Assembly: GCA_008933995.1 (NCBI GenBank)
Contig: WARS01000981.1
Coordinates: forward strand, 1,178,001 to 1,242,000
Length of the DNA: 64,000 nt
Direction of reading: 5' to 3'
Origin: Datnioides undecimradiatus
Taxonomy: Eukaryota; Chordata; Actinopteri; Lobotiformes; Datnioididae
Shown here in pieces: positions 14,136 to 28,241 of the stretch. Below the pieces are notes generated by a model. The model saw only the letters and a program-made list of their open reading frames with translations. It was not told the DNA's origin and made no database searches. Each line of letters starts with the position of its first letter. The first letter of the stretch is position 1. Made by a program: the position numbers and the translations under genes.

Positions 14136-15724
14136 TTTTTCTGTGATTTATTTTGTCAAGTGCCTTACCATCATTGGTGCTCGGCAGCACAATGAGCAGT
14201 ACTTTCTCAGTGAGTGACATGTAAATGTAAGAAGATCTAATTGTGAATCGGGAAAATGCTGTTTCATCTGAATTTGCTTGGAGGAGGCTGCAGTCTGGTT
14301 CCTTTCTGCACAGATGTTATTCTCTTTGGTTTTGAGAAGCTCTCAGTTATTCCTCCTCAGTTTTTTTCTCCTCTCCTCTAAGCTACAGCAAACTCAAAGT
14401 CCTGAGAGACAATCAGACAATCAAAAGATGTTTACCAGCCATTAAGACTTTCCGCTTGCCTCAATGAGACGGAATGAGGAGAGTGGAAAAGAAATCAACA
14501 ACTTTCGGAGACAGATCCTGAATTGTTTTTTACTCCATTTTGACATTAATTAGGTTGAAATATAGTGGGAAGAGCGTGAGGAAAGAGATGGCTCCAACTG
14601 GGAGTTGGAAGGTAGACGGCAAGACTGCTCTCCAGTGCTTAAATGTCTATCATGGGCTTCTAAGTGGGCGCTCTGCAACTTGACTAGAGTACTTACTGTC
14701 TGACAATTTGAATTTACAGTATATCTGTTGGCACAATGGATCTGGTGGTTCTATCATTGCACACGTCTTTGCACAGTATTGAATCATGGCCTGCCCATAT
14801 CCAAAAGTGGATATTTATATACCAATAATGCTTTGAAAAATACATTATGGAGTTAACGTAACTGCAGCCTGGATTGTGTTTTGTTTTGTTATTTTGGGGA
14901 CAAGTGTTACTCATCATCATTTTACGATAGGTGGTTGACTCAACACCAGAAACTCAAGTTCACATCCTGCATCATGCTTGACCATGACTGGGTTTAGCTT
15001 AAGGGTCTTGTACATGTATTTTCCAGGGACAGCTGTGCCATAGTTCAACAACCGGATAGACTGTCATGTAATTTGTTGAGAATAATTATGTTTCCACTGG
15101 ATGATTCTCCGTAATTCTGGTGACCTTTCCTCTTGTATGCAAGAGATTCAAATCTCAGTCCAATCAGATTGCTGTGAGATACGCTGGGTACATTAACGCT
15201 TTAGTTCCACGTAACTGTAGGACATCTTAGAATTTGATATCAAGGATGCCATAAAATTTGCTGACCACCACTGATGCTACCAAGATGACTGAGGCCATCA
15301 CCTTCATGTATCACCAGGACTAAATTTACACTTCCCAGCTCCTGAGAATGGCAAAACAGTCTTTACATCACTGCTGCAGGAAGGGCTTTTGGTGTGAACA
15401 AAGGGCATTAGACTGACAGTGTATTAACACTAATTTAGCACATAATCTCGTCTCATTTTCAGATGACTGTTTTTTTGTCTATGGTTCCTTTTTCAATAAA
15501 TAATAAAAATCGAGTAAGCGAGTAAGGATAAAAAGTCATATTCATCATATTCATTAATAATCCATTACAGTTTTTTGTTGTTTTTTTTTACTGTATCAAA
15601 TCTTTTGTAATGATATTCATAAAACAATGAATCAATTCATTTTTAAAATTTTATTAAGTAACAATTAAATATTTGGGATCATGCCTTAGTTAGTATATTG
15701 GAGGAGAGAATATGTTCACTGCCC

Positions 15725-15885
15725 TGTGAGGCTGTACTGCTAACAGCATGCTAACATGCTTTATAACAATATTAACATGGGTTCATATTATAATTTAGCT
15801 TGTTGGCATGCTAATATTTGCTAATCAGCGTTAAAGACAAAGTATAGTTGATGATGGGGATGTCTTTAGGTTTAGTTTACATTGT
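15725..15885. repeat. Possible dispersed fish repeat fragment
   Basis: Contains GCTAACATGCT, GGCATGCTAATATTTGCTAA and then AAGACAAAGTATAGTTGATG. This arrangement recalls a high-copy teleost repeat. No terminal structure was seen, so the call rests on recall of the motif order only. Confidence 0.4.
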
Positions 15886-18800
15886 AATTTGGACTTGAGG
15901 ATGAGGATGGAAGTGGTGTGTCTGAACAAAGTTCCAGAGCTAAACCCAGACGTTGTCAGGTCTTAACACCTTCTCCTGCTGTGGATTTTAAAAGCTGAGA
16001 AGATTTCAGCTACACCTCGCATTGTTGGCATGATTATATTGACGTCAGCAGCAATGCCAAGCAACCACACAGAGAAATATTTATCATAGAGGAGGTCGAG
16101 GGTCTACATGTCTCAACAGAATCCCTTGAAAACAGGCCCACAGCCTCGGGCGTTAGTCCAGTCTACCACCAACTGCGCCGGAAACCAATCAATTAGGTCA
16201 GTCTCTCTTAAACGCGTGACGATATAGTTCAATGAAAGCAATGAAATACTTATGAGTGGATTAACAACACTGGCAATTGAGCATAAACATTTCTGAGTGA
16301 TAAAAACAAATCCCCATGGCCGTACTTATGATCGTCCAATGGAGCGCAACCAAAGTCGATATTGATTTTTGGGCTCTTTTTTCATTATTTTCCCAAAAGA
16401 CTTGCGTAAAAGAGATGTGTTCTCTATTGAGCCTCAGGAGAACAGAGACATTCAAAAGTCCTATGGCTATGTCAAATATTTATAAGTGAAAACATCATGA
16501 GGGCTGTAAAATAAACAAGACATGGGGAACTTTAACAACAGAAACATAGGCAGGAAAAATAAAGAAAAGGAGTTTTTTCTGAAGTTTGAGATAGGCTACC
16601 TTACCAAGACGACCTCTGGCTACTACAGTCCTCCTAACCAGCGAGCAGAGTGCCTTTTCACACACAGCTGACCCTGAATTTTTACTGCATCCACACAATA
16701 TCCCGAGTTCAGAGGTTGAGAACCAGATGGCAAGGTACACAGACGAGTTCTGAAATGGAAGAAAAATATCTCACGATGTTGAAAGTGAGGAAAGTACTCA
16801 TGGAAACTGCGAACAGAGTTGGAGCGTACCTACGGCTTGTTGACTTTGGTCTGAGCTGTGGTAGAAAAGTTGAGTGAAGTCAAAAAGCCGACTTGTTGGG
16901 TAGATTTTTTGGCAAGACGCTGAAAAGTTGAATCCTTCTTGACTTCTTTAACTTTATATTGCATTGTGCCATGATAGATGTTTCTGCACGCATTGCCTTA
17001 TTATTGTACTTGCAAAACGGACATCAGCCTCTGTCCATTGTGCTTATTGTTAATTAGCAAAAGGGGAACTGAATTGAACAGTGAAGTTTTACCTCCTAAA
17101 CATCAGCATGTCACTGTGAGTATGTATCTCACCCAGCCTCAGTCGTTTGCATTGCTGCAGACTCTGGCTGTGGACTCTTATCTAATTTGTTTCCTCTAAA
17201 TGATTTAAGTACACTTTCACTCTTAACAAAGTGCGCCGCAAGGAGGACTGAGATTTACATTACCAAGTGCACTCATCCGCTTTCAGTCTCTTTCAGGCTT
17301 TCTCACATGAAACTCAAGGCTCTGTCACACCAGATTTTAGACTGCAGACAGTATATTTCACTGGAATCAACTTGCAGAGACTAAGACCATTTACACGGTG
17401 CTTCCATGTGGAATTCAATTTTGTTGACCAGGTACAAACAGTGACAGTTGTGACCTTTGAAGGAAATGGAAGGTCTCAAGAGTACATTTTAAGGTTTTTT
17501 TTTTTTTTTTTTGGTCTGCACCATGACAATTTCAAGTGTAATGCTGCATGAAACAAGAAACAACGAGTGCTAACCTCTGCAAGAGCTGCAATGAGTCACT
17601 ACCTGTATTGTAATGACAAGAGAACTGTACTTTGCAGTGAGACAGCCTGGCTTGATTAGCCACTGGGGTGGCCGAACTCAAACGTGCAAAAATAGACTTT
17701 TTCTACATAGACTGTGCAGCGAAATGCTTTCATTAAAATGTATTTCAGTTAGCATTCTTTAAATAATTTTCTAGATATAGCAATATTTTATATAAGACGG
17801 CAACAACAGGTGAATATCAGAACAATATCCAGCCTTGGGTGAACAGTTCTTGCTGCAAACAGATGGTTATTGTGTTTTCAGCGTTTTGCACTCAACCGTC
17901 TCCCGTCAATGCTTCATGAGTTTCAGCGATCTTAAGCGACAAACAGTGTAACAGAACAGCACAGCCTTTAAAAACACAGCCAGTCAGAGTCAGTGTCAGC
18001 CTGGAATGGCCTGGAATTACGTTGCTGTGTTGGCTTTGATTTAAGGGACATCAGTCTTTAACATGGAGCAAAGAAAAATATGTTATCTTTCCAACAGTGT
18101 CACTGTATTCAGTCTCTGGTGTATGGAGCGACTCTCAGCTGCAGAGAGCAGATGTTTGCATGAATTAAATATTTGTTGAGGCTGAAGTAGAGCGCTGGGG
18201 TACCGACTGCAAAGCCATTTTTATGTCTCTGCTTAAAAAATGCAATAAAACACAAAACCTGAGATACAGTACATATTATGGGCCTGCTTTACATTATTTA
18301 TCACGCTGTAAACCATTGCTCCGGGTCACAGGCATCAGTGCCAGTGACAACTCACAGCAGAAAGCTCCGGATTCTCGTTACATGTATCATCTATACAGGG
18401 AATGAATGAGAAGGGGAAATTGCTTTTGCATGCAGCCACGGTATGCAATTAACATTCACGGTGGAGAAAGAGAAACAGGTTCAGAGCGCCATGGCAGACC
18501 TCCTGCTGTGGTTGTACATAATTGATGTACCAGAACCCTTAAAATACACTGTGTTCAGGCTTGAAGACACAGTGGTGTCATTTAGAAAACTGCAGTTAGC
18601 GGTTGCTGGTAATGTAGCGGACAGACCACAATGAGCTCAGCCCAAGGTCAGGACTTCTGAGGGATCAGAAAATCAATAGGTTTGTCTTGTTTCTGGGTAG
18701 GTGCCACTGTAGGCAAGTCTGCTGTTTGTGCATCTGATGCAGTATAGCACAAGATTTCATCTGTCCATATGTATATTCGACAGGAGTAGAGTCGGAAAGA

Positions 18801-21753
18801 TCACCAAAATGCACCAAACGAGCTTAAGATACAACATTTTATTACTGTCAGTCTTAAATATGAGCACACACTTTTCATCAAGAAAATACATATGAACCAA
18901 CAATCCATTACAACGCAGGGAGTCGGATAGCATGTCCCCCTCCACTCGGGAACAATCCAGTCTGAAGAGAGTCCTGTGAACTTGTAGCCAGACAGAGGGC
19001 AGAATTTTTTTCTTCGTGTGAATCATCCAAAATAAAACCCAACAGATCGTGAGGCTACTTCATGCGTCTGCTATGGCGAACCCCCCCGGTAGCTGAAACA
19101 AAGGTTTTGATTTCTCACGTCAAACCAAAAGTTCACATCCAAACACGATCTCTTCTAGACTCCGATGCAAATCACACAAATGTCACGAAACACCTAAAAT
19201 TAGTAGTACTATCTGGTAGGTGCGAAACAAGCCCGGCCGTTTTTCTTAAACGGTATCAAATTTTCCTCAAAGACTGCTCTCCTGCCTTGCACACATGGAG
19301 ACAAAGAAAAGAAAAAGAAATACACCCATAGTTTTTTTTATTTTTTTATGGTTTTTTTCTTCCCCGCTCAGCCCGTGTTCCAACTGGGCCCATGTTTGCT
19401 TGGGCTGAGAGAGAGAATGAGTCCTGCAATCCTTACGCAGTCTTCAAACAGACAATGGAATTGGTCATATCAACATAAATATGCAGCGCTACTGCCAAAA
19501 TATAAGCCTTCATGGGCTGCGATTCAGAATTGGCTGACTGGAGTCAGACGGAAAAGGAAAAAGTTCTGTGTGTTCAGGCCTTCTCGCTGCAGTTTCCTCA
19601 CTGAACTTTGGGGGTGGATCAGAAATATTTTACTAGTGTATTTCCAAGATCCTCTCCCCAGCTTCGTAGGTTTTATCATTATAAGTTTGGCTTGAATGGG
19701 ACTTGCAGTGTGTCTTGCATATCATTTTTAAAAGTCATGCTTGGTGGGAGTTGGGAGCATTTGCATTTGCTCTAATAAGACAGTGCAGAGGCTGACTTTT
19801 TTTTAATGCCGTGCAGATAGAAACTGCAGCACGACTGCCTACCGTTTGCATGAGAGACGGAGACTTATTTCCAATTATGGAAGTTGCTTATTTCCCGTTG
19901 AAATAGGTATGTCAACTCCTGTTGTGTTTCGTTTGCCTGACCGTGATGCATGTTATATGCAGCTGTTGGAGGCATACAGCATGGGGAGAAACAATCACAG
20001 TTTATTTCTTAACTATATTTAACTCCTGAGGAGATTAGTTGCATAAACAAGATGTCACTGTATGTACCAAAGAGCTTGTACACCTTCAGTTTGACAATGC
20101 AGGGTGAGTCCAGCTAACAACAGGACAGTGTGAGGGCCGGCTGAGAGCTTATTAGAGTTTTCTCAACTAAATGAGCCATAACGGCAATTAGCTGAGTTTT
20201 GCGACACAAAACATCACGCCGTCTCGCCAAATGTAATCCGATTGTGTTCGTTTGTTCATTTCTGATGCGTTTCATTTCGCAAGCCGGCTCGTCTATCCTC
20301 GAGGTTACCGGCGCTGCAGAATGCCGCACGGAGAGCACTGCACACACACTAACACGAAGGCCTCAGGTCAGAAAACACTCCAAATTAAGCCTTTAAAGAA
20401 GCATCCTGCATAGGTCCACATCCCCCACACGCCTTCGCTTGTTACGCGCTCGGAGCAGAAGGGATTTGAGAAGTCGGAAATGAAGATGTTCTATTTTTTT
20501 TCCTGCACGTGACGCAGACCAAGGCCAAAGCTTCAGGAGTATGATCTGGCGGGAGTTTGAGCAGCAATCTGACAGGTGCAGCCTGACTTACACCTCAGAT
20601 CAGGTTTGACAACATGTCGCTTCCGCTTTTGTCACTGCCCACAGACCTAATCAGACTCAATAAACTGTACGCTTGTTTGATTTTGACTGAAAAATAACAG
20701 GGTTCCTCTTAATGACGCAACTTAAGTCACACTACAAATGTGCACACTGTGACACTCGGTGCGGCCCCTGAACCGCTGCCATAGTGACCATATGGCATTG
20801 CTATTATTAGGTGGATTATTAGATGAAGTCAGCTATGCAGCCAACTCAGTACCTCTGGTTGTGTGTGGGAAAAAAAAAAGCATTGATTTTCATTTTTATC
20901 GAGACATGCGTGTTATATTTTGACAGCAGCCCTGCTGGTTTGCACAGATCTGTCTGCGTTCTAAAGGTGAACGCTCACACGGGTTTGTTGTTGGCAAAAG
21001 TGTGCTTGGCTTAAGCGTTTGGACTTAAAAAAAAAAAAAAACAAGTCACAATCATTTAGGATGAAGCAATAAACTGCAAACATTCAGCTGTCTCCATTGC
21101 TCTCTCAGAAAAACTGTGGAGTGCTGTGATACTGCTGATGGCGGGTTACCAAGGGTTTCCATGAACGAGCCCCCCTTCCATTGTCGTTACACTGCACACC
21201 CGTGACCAGATCTAAATATAACTTTCGGGTGGTAACTGCCGTGCCGTTAAATAATTGGGCAAATTGCTGAACAATTGCTAGGAGGTAGTAAAAAACATAA
21301 ATGGAGCAGTCTGTCCAACGTGTGCTCGGCTGTTCTACAAACGTCTGCAGAACCTCGCTAGATACCGTGCCGCGTGTGTGTCTGAGTGCGAGGGGAAAGA
21401 CAAGAGGCGAGGTGTGTATGTTTCATTGATATTTCCAGGCAAACGAGTCAGCGAGCTGTTTTCACATCCCGCTCCTTTGCAAACCTTCGGAGTGAACTCA
21501 AAGCAAAGAGGCCGCGATTGTTTTGTGCACATTGACGGAAACCACCACACGCATCCCCCTGTGAAGGGGTCCCAGCGCGGACCTCCCTGGGAGGTGCTCT
21601 GACTTCAGTTCGTCTTAAATGTGGTTAATCTTGCGGTGAAGTAACTGTGAAAGACAGACGTGAGATCGGTGGCGGCATCCTTCAAAGCCAGGATGGAATA
21701 ATTACCGTGCGATTTCCAAACATCACTGCGCTGGAGATGAATAATCGTCCGTA

Positions 21754-21754
21754 C

Positions 21755-21800
<46 letters not shown>

Positions 21801-21801
21801 C
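21754..21801. repeat. (TCTG)n(TC)n compound microsatellite
   Basis: About seven TCTG units followed by about eleven TC units. Confidence 0.95.
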
Positions 21802-23170
21802 CGCTCCCTCTCTTTGTCTTGTGTGTGAAAACAAACCATGATTATGCCTGTCAGATTCAGCTGATGATTACCCTGATCAATTTCAATAATGGCCCTATCT
21901 GTTTCACGCCATTTTCATTTGGATATTGGTCCTTTCTTTTCACACCGCGGAGCACAAACCTTGTTATCCCCAAGGGCCACAGAGGGGCTGAGTTCAAAAA
22001 GAAAACTCTCGGATGATAGACTACAACCTCGCCAGAGCTGAGGCAGGCAGGGGGAAAAGGATGTGAATCTTATTTTACCAGAAGAGAAGAGGAGCGTGAG
22101 CAGAACAGAGATCAGCACTTCCGTCGCTCTTCTCCTCAGCGTTCATTTAAAAAATAAGCACACACATATGAAACCACACTCAATCTGGGCCGTGGGTTCA
22201 TAAGAAGCGCGTCATTGCCCGACCACTGAACAGACACACGCGCTAATTTGTTTGAATTTACTGTTCCTGTTTGATGCCGCGTTAATGGACTCGTACGGAT
22301 CCTTTAGCGCTGCACGCAAGCGCACAGTCCGATGATGTGGGGTGCAGCTTGTGTGGAAACCAACAGTCAGGATGTGTTTATACGTCCACGACCACAAACA
22401 CTGGCGCACTTCGCGAGAGAAGGATGATGTCTAAAGTCTCTTTTCCGCATTACAAAACCGGAACCCATTACAAAATCTCGCCTCTCTGTCGTCGTCACTC
22501 AGCTCTTGTCCTCTGCCGGGGGGGGAACCTGAGTGTGGTCTGGCAGTCGGCGTGAATTGTTTGCCAACACAAGAGACGTGAAAAACGATAAATCACCGGC
22601 TTTAATACTCGCTGCCATGTTGTGAGAGGTTTCTGATTGTTGCATAAAATCCTCACGCTCGCGACGAAATAAGGAAACAGAGGTCTGACGCGTGTTCGCT
22701 GCCTCTCCGAACACCGGCGGCGCTCCGCCCCGCGCTGATCCGCCTCAATAATAAAACACAGAGATATGATTTTCGTTTTTTCTCATATGTCCCATCTGCT
22801 GTGATAATGCAAGCTGTACATCAGGTGACTGGGAACAGTTGCAGCCTTTTTGCTCAGACCTCTGATCGGGCCTGGTTATTGCAGTCGGCTCGTACTTTTA
22901 CTGTACAGTCAGCCACCAGCTCCAACAGTCCTCTCCAATAACAGCTGGAAATGTCATGTGCAGATGAGCATTTCACAGTCATAAACCACAAACTGTACAT
23001 TTTGGTTTAAAAGTCTCTACGAATTTAGACTTTTTCCCCCCGAATTACCTCCAAACATGTTTTACCCACCTGTTTGTGAAAAGACAACACTATGGTGTTG
23101 AGACTAGGAAACAGAAATCGTGTGAAGTATGGTGCCGTATAAACTACTAAAGTCTTTGGGTTATTGGTGT

Positions 23171-24230
23171 CTAACTACATGCAGAAGGTGTTTATTTCAT
23201 ATTAACATGATTTTACTGAGTGGTCTCCAACCCTTCAGTGCTGGTTTGGAACATGAACAGGAACATTTTCTCAGATTACTGCGTCGCGTACGACTGGAAA
23301 GATGTGGAAACAAACAGCAACAGCATTAATAAATTGTCACTTAATTCAGACGTCGACTCCACGTAGGTGGAGCAAGCTCTCCCTCAGTTTTTAACTACTT
23401 AATAATAACATAATTATTCTTGACACCGTGTTGTGTACAACTGTACTGGTAAAAGAAAAAAAAAAAAAAACAACAGACATAAAACTAGAATATTCTAAAT
23501 AATTACAACTTTATGTTTTCCCTTCTGAAAAATATTTAAAACTAAACAAATTGAAAACGATAAAATGAAAGGATTAGCATAACACAACTGCAAGTATATC
23601 ACTATAATGCTGAGAACAAAAATACTTGAAGGTCAAAAACAATTCTGCTTTCAACAACCAGGCTGAATGATAATTATTATACATTAAAATATGATAATAC
23701 CAGGCTTTCGGCCTCAGGGTAACCTAAATTCCTTCTGCTTCACTGTCTCGGTTTGACTTTGAGGTATTTAACATTCACCTCTCATACTCGCTGCAAATTT
23801 GCCTTTTCCTGGAGTTAAGATGAATATGCAATGCGGTTGAAAATTAAGACAAATCAATTTGAGACACCACATTTTAAAACCAAAAAAAAAATAAATCATT
23901 TTTCCCGAGACATATACATAAAAAGAGATGCTCCAGAATAATATAATTTAGAGAGAAAAATATCCAACATAATTCAATTAAAATGCAAAACATTTGTTAC
24001 ATCCTGGTAATCTAAAAATAAACCAACAGAAAGGTTTGTTACGTACTTATTTAGTGGGTCAACATCATTATGTAGCAGGATACTTCATGCACTCACTGTG
24101 CATCAGTTTATGGTTTCGGTTGAAAAAAAAAAAAAAAAGAATCATACGCACACGCACGCACGCGCACGCCTGCACACACACGCGCACACTCACACACGCA
24201 CAAAATACTTGTGTTCACATCCATTCCTCT
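23171..24230 (-). other. Probable 3' UTR of the IgLON gene
   Basis: This is the sequence directly downstream of the TGA. On the transcript strand it begins with a GT-rich alternating tract and a U run of about 16. The first clear AATAAA on the minus strand that I noticed is at 23191-23196, about 1.04 kb after the stop, which would put cleavage near 23170. The end point is a guess, and a longer UTR is possible. Confidence 0.35.
24122..24205. repeat. A-run plus CA/CG alternating tract in the 3' UTR
   Basis: Sixteen A residues followed by interrupted CA, GCAC and CGCA units. On the IgLON sense strand it becomes a GT-rich alternating purine-pyrimidine tract followed by a U-run, starting about 25 nt after the stop codon. 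Confidence 0.9.
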
Positions 24231-24331
24231 TCAAAATCTGAGCAGGAAGGGCAGAAACACGACGAAGAGGAGACAGGTGTGTGAGTGCACTCCCATTGCG
24301 CCGCCGCTGCCGTCCTGAACTGCTCTCGGTC
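24231..24331 (-). CDS. IgLON-family gene, terminal GPI-anchor exon with stop codon
   Basis: This is the last coding exon, 101 bp from a ctgtcag acceptor to a TGA stop at 24231-24233. Joined to the preceding glycine base it reads GPRAVQDGSGG, followed by a short spacer and the hydrophobic tail CLLFVVFLPFLLRF, then stop. This is a standard GPI-attachment signal: small residues (D, G, S, G, G, A) as candidate omega sites, a short hydrophilic spacer and about 14 apolar residues. GPxAVxDG matches the opening of the OPCML terminal exon (GPGAVIDG). The phase fits the Ig3 exon 3.8 kb upstream. The product is therefore predicted to be a lipid-anchored surface protein with no cytoplasmic domain. The exon was found by reading the minus strand for a phase-1 acceptor followed by a hydrophobic tail. 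An alternative last exon elsewhere cannot be excluded. Confidence 0.88.
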
Positions 24332-27300
24332 CTGACAGAGGAGAGTGAAGGAAAAACACCTGAGTGCATTTACCTGCTGAACAGTGTTTTGTCTCTTCTG
24401 CTAGCTCCGCTGGGGGTGGGTCAGTAAATGAACTTCCACGCTGCTGGTAACAGTTCAGCGGCTAAATTCCATCGTGTGACTAAAATGAGCGACCTTGTGA
24501 TTCAGTACAAACCTGCAGTTGTGTTTGCCTGAAAACCTCACACTGTATTTCCGACATGCCGACTATTGTAATTAATTAATTAATCACCATTATCACCGAG
24601 ATTAGCAGGTATGGGTCACAAGGTTTTAGTAGTCACATGGCACCACACGGTTACAGGATAAGCTGATATCCTTCCAAGCGTCTCCAACCACTGAGTCCAC
24701 AATGTCAACTTGTTAAGACTTGGAGTAAATGTAGCAGCAGTACGACCAATGAAAGCTGTTAGTGACTCTGTAGTTGAAGTAACCCTGTCCTCCTAGATAT
24801 TAGATTTAAACTAATTTGCAGTGGCAAATACATTTTGAGAAAACATAATTAGGCCTGGATTCCCTTTTTTTTTTTTTTTTTTTTAAATCGACACAAATTA
24901 GAGATTCTAACGCCTCTGTGGCACAGAGTTCATGCTGAAATTCAGTTTACCTTAGCCACCAAACAGGCAGGCTGGTAGATTTGATGAGTATTGATGTTAA
25001 TGAATGTTAAACATGTTCACTGGCAGCATAAAATATTTGGGGTTTTTTGCAATAGCTGTACCTACTTATTGCAACTGAAGCAGGGTTGATGTTTTTATGA
25101 TCCTGCTTAGACACAGGCAGCACTTGGCTAAGGTCTGAGAAAGATGGTGGTCGTAGGTAAATACTGAAAAGTCACCTGTTACATGAACCTCAACGCAATA
25201 CCAGCTGACTCTAGTAACCGTGACGTTTATGTAACTATGAGCAAAGTGCTTTTGTTGCCGACACCCATCCACACATGGGAGTCAGGATGTGTACACCATC
25301 CAGCCCCAGACCCTGACAAAACACTGGCACTGAACATGATCCAGGGGGCAATTAACTTTCCCAGCAAAATGTAATTGTTTGAACAAATTAGTTGTATTGT
25401 GCTGTGACTGTCAGTCTTTCATCACGGTCATAAACAAAAACAATAAATTATGATCTTAATCCCAAAGTAAGATGACATCAGTGGTATGGAGTACCTCAAG
25501 GCTCTATCCTTGCTCCACCTTTGTTTTTAATCTACGTCCCTAAGCTTGTTAAACTGTATCTGTAAAATTGTTTATTTCATATACATAAGTCACATGCAGT
25601 TTTTGTTTAATACTTTGAAACAGTCTTATTTTTCTTAAAGTCATACACCAAGTACACATTCTGACAAGCATCACGTTGCAGGAAGTCAAGCAGACATGGC
25701 TGGAAATGGATGGATGGAGTTTTTGGTGGGTGATGGTGGAGGGGAGCAGTAAAACAGACTCTGAAAGCTGGGAACTACAAACAAACAACACATCAAACGA
25801 CAATGACACACACAGGAAAAGGTTCCATTAGTGAGGCGGGGAGTGAACTACGTTTAGTGTTGCAGGTAACTTCATTCATCTTACAAAGCTGCCTAACCCA
25901 AAACATGCAATGAAGGCACATGCTTCGTCTTATTTTCTTCAGTGACGTGCGATAAAATATCAGCTTTATACTGTAGGACTTCCTGATCGCGCAGGAAAAC
26001 CTAAATGCTACAGTCTTTGAACAATTTTTAGGTGCACAGTTTCAAATTTCCAGGAACCAATTTTCTAAAATACAAACCAATTTAATGATGCAAAACTAAA
26101 AGACCTGATATTTTCTCCGTGCTCTTTTCAAGGATGAGACAAATTTCATCTCAATGAAAGCATTGTGCAAGGATTGAGGACAAATTTTAACTTTGAAGCT
26201 TGTAACACAATGACTACTCATTTCCCCTGGATTTCCATGAGTTCACCACAGTTTCCTTTGGGGCATCTATCCAATTACTCTGCCACAGCGGATTATCCCT
26301 AATCCTGCATATGGCTAATTAGAATAATGACGTTCACTCGTAGCCAAAATCAAAGCCATTAATACAATTGTGTTAATGGAGCGGGTTTGCATGCAAGATG
26401 CTGCAACTGCCAGTCACAAGGACACATTAAATGACAAGATGGGCGAGGCGTTTATCTCTATATATCGCCCCAGCTCCTACGTTTATTTATCATGCTTATC
26501 ACAACTTGTAGATACAAGAAGCATTTCTGCCTTCAGCGAGGTTCTGCCCCTTTTCGTGTTGGATGTGCGACCTGAAACACAGCTACTACAGGTACAGACA
26601 ATCGCATGAGCACGGATGGCGGCAATGAAAGACGAGGAATACTTACGGTGGGAAAAGAGCATGCAAAAATCAAAGTGAAGCCATGTCACACAGAGCAGGT
26701 GGTTAGGTTTGCAGAGGAGAGAGATGAAACACGGTTAACAGGCTACAATGACCATTTTCACAAAGATTCACACGACAGCGTGACGGCAGTTTGCTCTGCC
26801 GTTCCACCTTATCAGAGGCTGCATGCCACTCGGCGGCTTTAGCATGTCAATTCACGAAGAGAACAAAGAGCTGTTAACTGCTCTGGCATGATCAGAGAAG
26901 CCCGGACGTGATTGGTCTCTTCTTGTCAGATGCCGCGACACTGCAGTCTAACTTCCAGTTTGTGAAAATGGCAATGTTTGTCGTGTGCCAGCATGCAGTT
27001 AATACTTTGGATCCATGACAGTTGAAGTGCGTGCTGGTGCGGAATACTAACCTTGCAGTAGCGTTGAGCTAGTGGGTTCAATTACCACTACAGCAGGAGG
27101 ACAAATTGAACAGAGCAACATATCGGAAACAGAACAGCAACACATCATTGACAACACTTGTGGAAAGCATGAAAAGTAGGCTGCTGAATGGACTTTTACA
27201 TCGTGGCCGCGCGGTTACACACTTGAGTGTTCAAAAGTGACGATAATGCCGAGAGCCATTCAGCAAAGTACAGGTGGTGTCAAAAGTCCATTTCTAAGCT

Positions 27301-28089
27301 CAAACACTGCAGTATTTTATATTCTGGCGACTGCTCAGTCATGATAGAGTATTAATCTGCAACGTTCTTGACTTCTTCGGAGCAACACCGGGTTTTTCAT
27401 TTCAGTCGGGGTTTTTTTTTTTTTTTATTTGTTTGTTTTTGGAAAGTTTAGTCCAAGTCTTCTGTGATCTAAAACTCCAGTCAGCAGCTCAGCTTTTATC
27501 TGCCGAGGGTGTTATCAGTGTTTCAGAGCCCGTAACAACCAAACTTTCCGTTCCCTCCTAAACTGATGTATATTTCTGCTCTGAGGACGGATTTTCCACT
27601 GTGCTATGAACAAAAGGATCGTGATGGCTTTCAAAGTTCGGCAAAGCCCAGTCATCATTTTGGGAATGAATGTGTTCAGTAAAGCGCAGTGCTGGACTGA
27701 CTGTGCTCATTTGAAATAATGGAAATATATGTAAACACATAGAAATACACAATGCCATTTTTTATGGATAGCTAGCATGAAGACATTTCAAAAGTGATAA
27801 GGATATTCCAATATGATATCACTATGAATGTCTGTATTAGCTAACTTAATAAACCGACACAACTCTGTGAAACTATTGTTTCTGCTGAGTTGGGTTTGAA
27901 TGAGGAGAGAGGAAGCAGGAGTTGCATTCTCTTTGTGCATTAACTCAATGCATACGGTGGTTGCCAGCATACGAACCCAGAGCTTTCTGTGCATTACGGG
28001 ATTTTAACTCGTATGAAAAGTTGCAGATTATTACTGTTTATTTCTATTTCTGAGTTCTGCAAAAACTAAAACACACGCCTTGTACTCAC
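24332..28089 (-). other. Last intron of the IgLON gene
   Basis: A 3.76 kb intron between the second Ig3 exon and the GPI exon. It holds a T-run at about 24867-24884, a 62 bp LINE reverse-transcriptase scrap at 25485-25546 and ordinary AT-rich sequence. I see no further exon in it. Confidence 0.85.
25485..25546 (+). mobile_element. LINE reverse-transcriptase fragment
   Basis: The plus strand translates in one frame as YGVPQGSILAPPLFLIYV. This is the reverse-transcriptase block GVPQGSxLGPxLFxxY of fish L2/Rex-type LINEs. The usual G after SIL is A here, and no open frame continues on either side, so this is a short dead fragment inside an IgLON intron. Confidence 0.75.
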
Positions 28090-28241
28090 CATACAGGAGG
28101 AAGCTTGTGTTTGAGCTCCCGAGTTTGTTGATGGCGACACAGGTGTAGTTGCCGTAATCTCCGTCAGACACATTGAAAAACGTCAGCTTGGACAGAGAGC
28201 CGGTGTTCACGATCTCCATGCCGTCGAAGCCGTTGAAGATC
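28090..28241 (-). CDS. IgLON-family gene, second half of Ig3
   Basis: This 152 bp exon starts after cacccag, completes the split arginine and ends at a gtgagt donor with one base of a glycine codon. It encodes visible residues 204-253. KLTFFNVS and DYGNYTCVAINKLG are the diagnostic IgLON Ig3 strings and carry the closing cysteine C237. Three N-glycosylation sequons are present: N226 (NVS), N234 (NYT) and N247 (NTS). The exon ends in LLYG, the join to the GPI-anchor exon. This segment looks most like OPCML and NTM, for example SLSKLTFFNVS. Confidence 0.95.

Larger units (their letters stand above)
14136..23170. other. Downstream flank, no gene recognised
   Basis: Non-coding sequence between the SINE and the probable end of the IgLON transcript. 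It holds a GCTAACATGCTAA-type repeat at about 15725-15885, homopolymer runs near 17497 and 21028, a TCTG/TC microsatellite (21754-21801) and a moderately CpG-rich stretch around 20200-22740 without a recognisable promoter or exon. Confidence 0.6.

Noticed and set aside
22690..22745. CpG-rich stretch as a promoter of a second gene
   Set aside because: It is short, no exon or first-codon context follows on either strand, and CpG clusters of this size occur elsewhere in the window.
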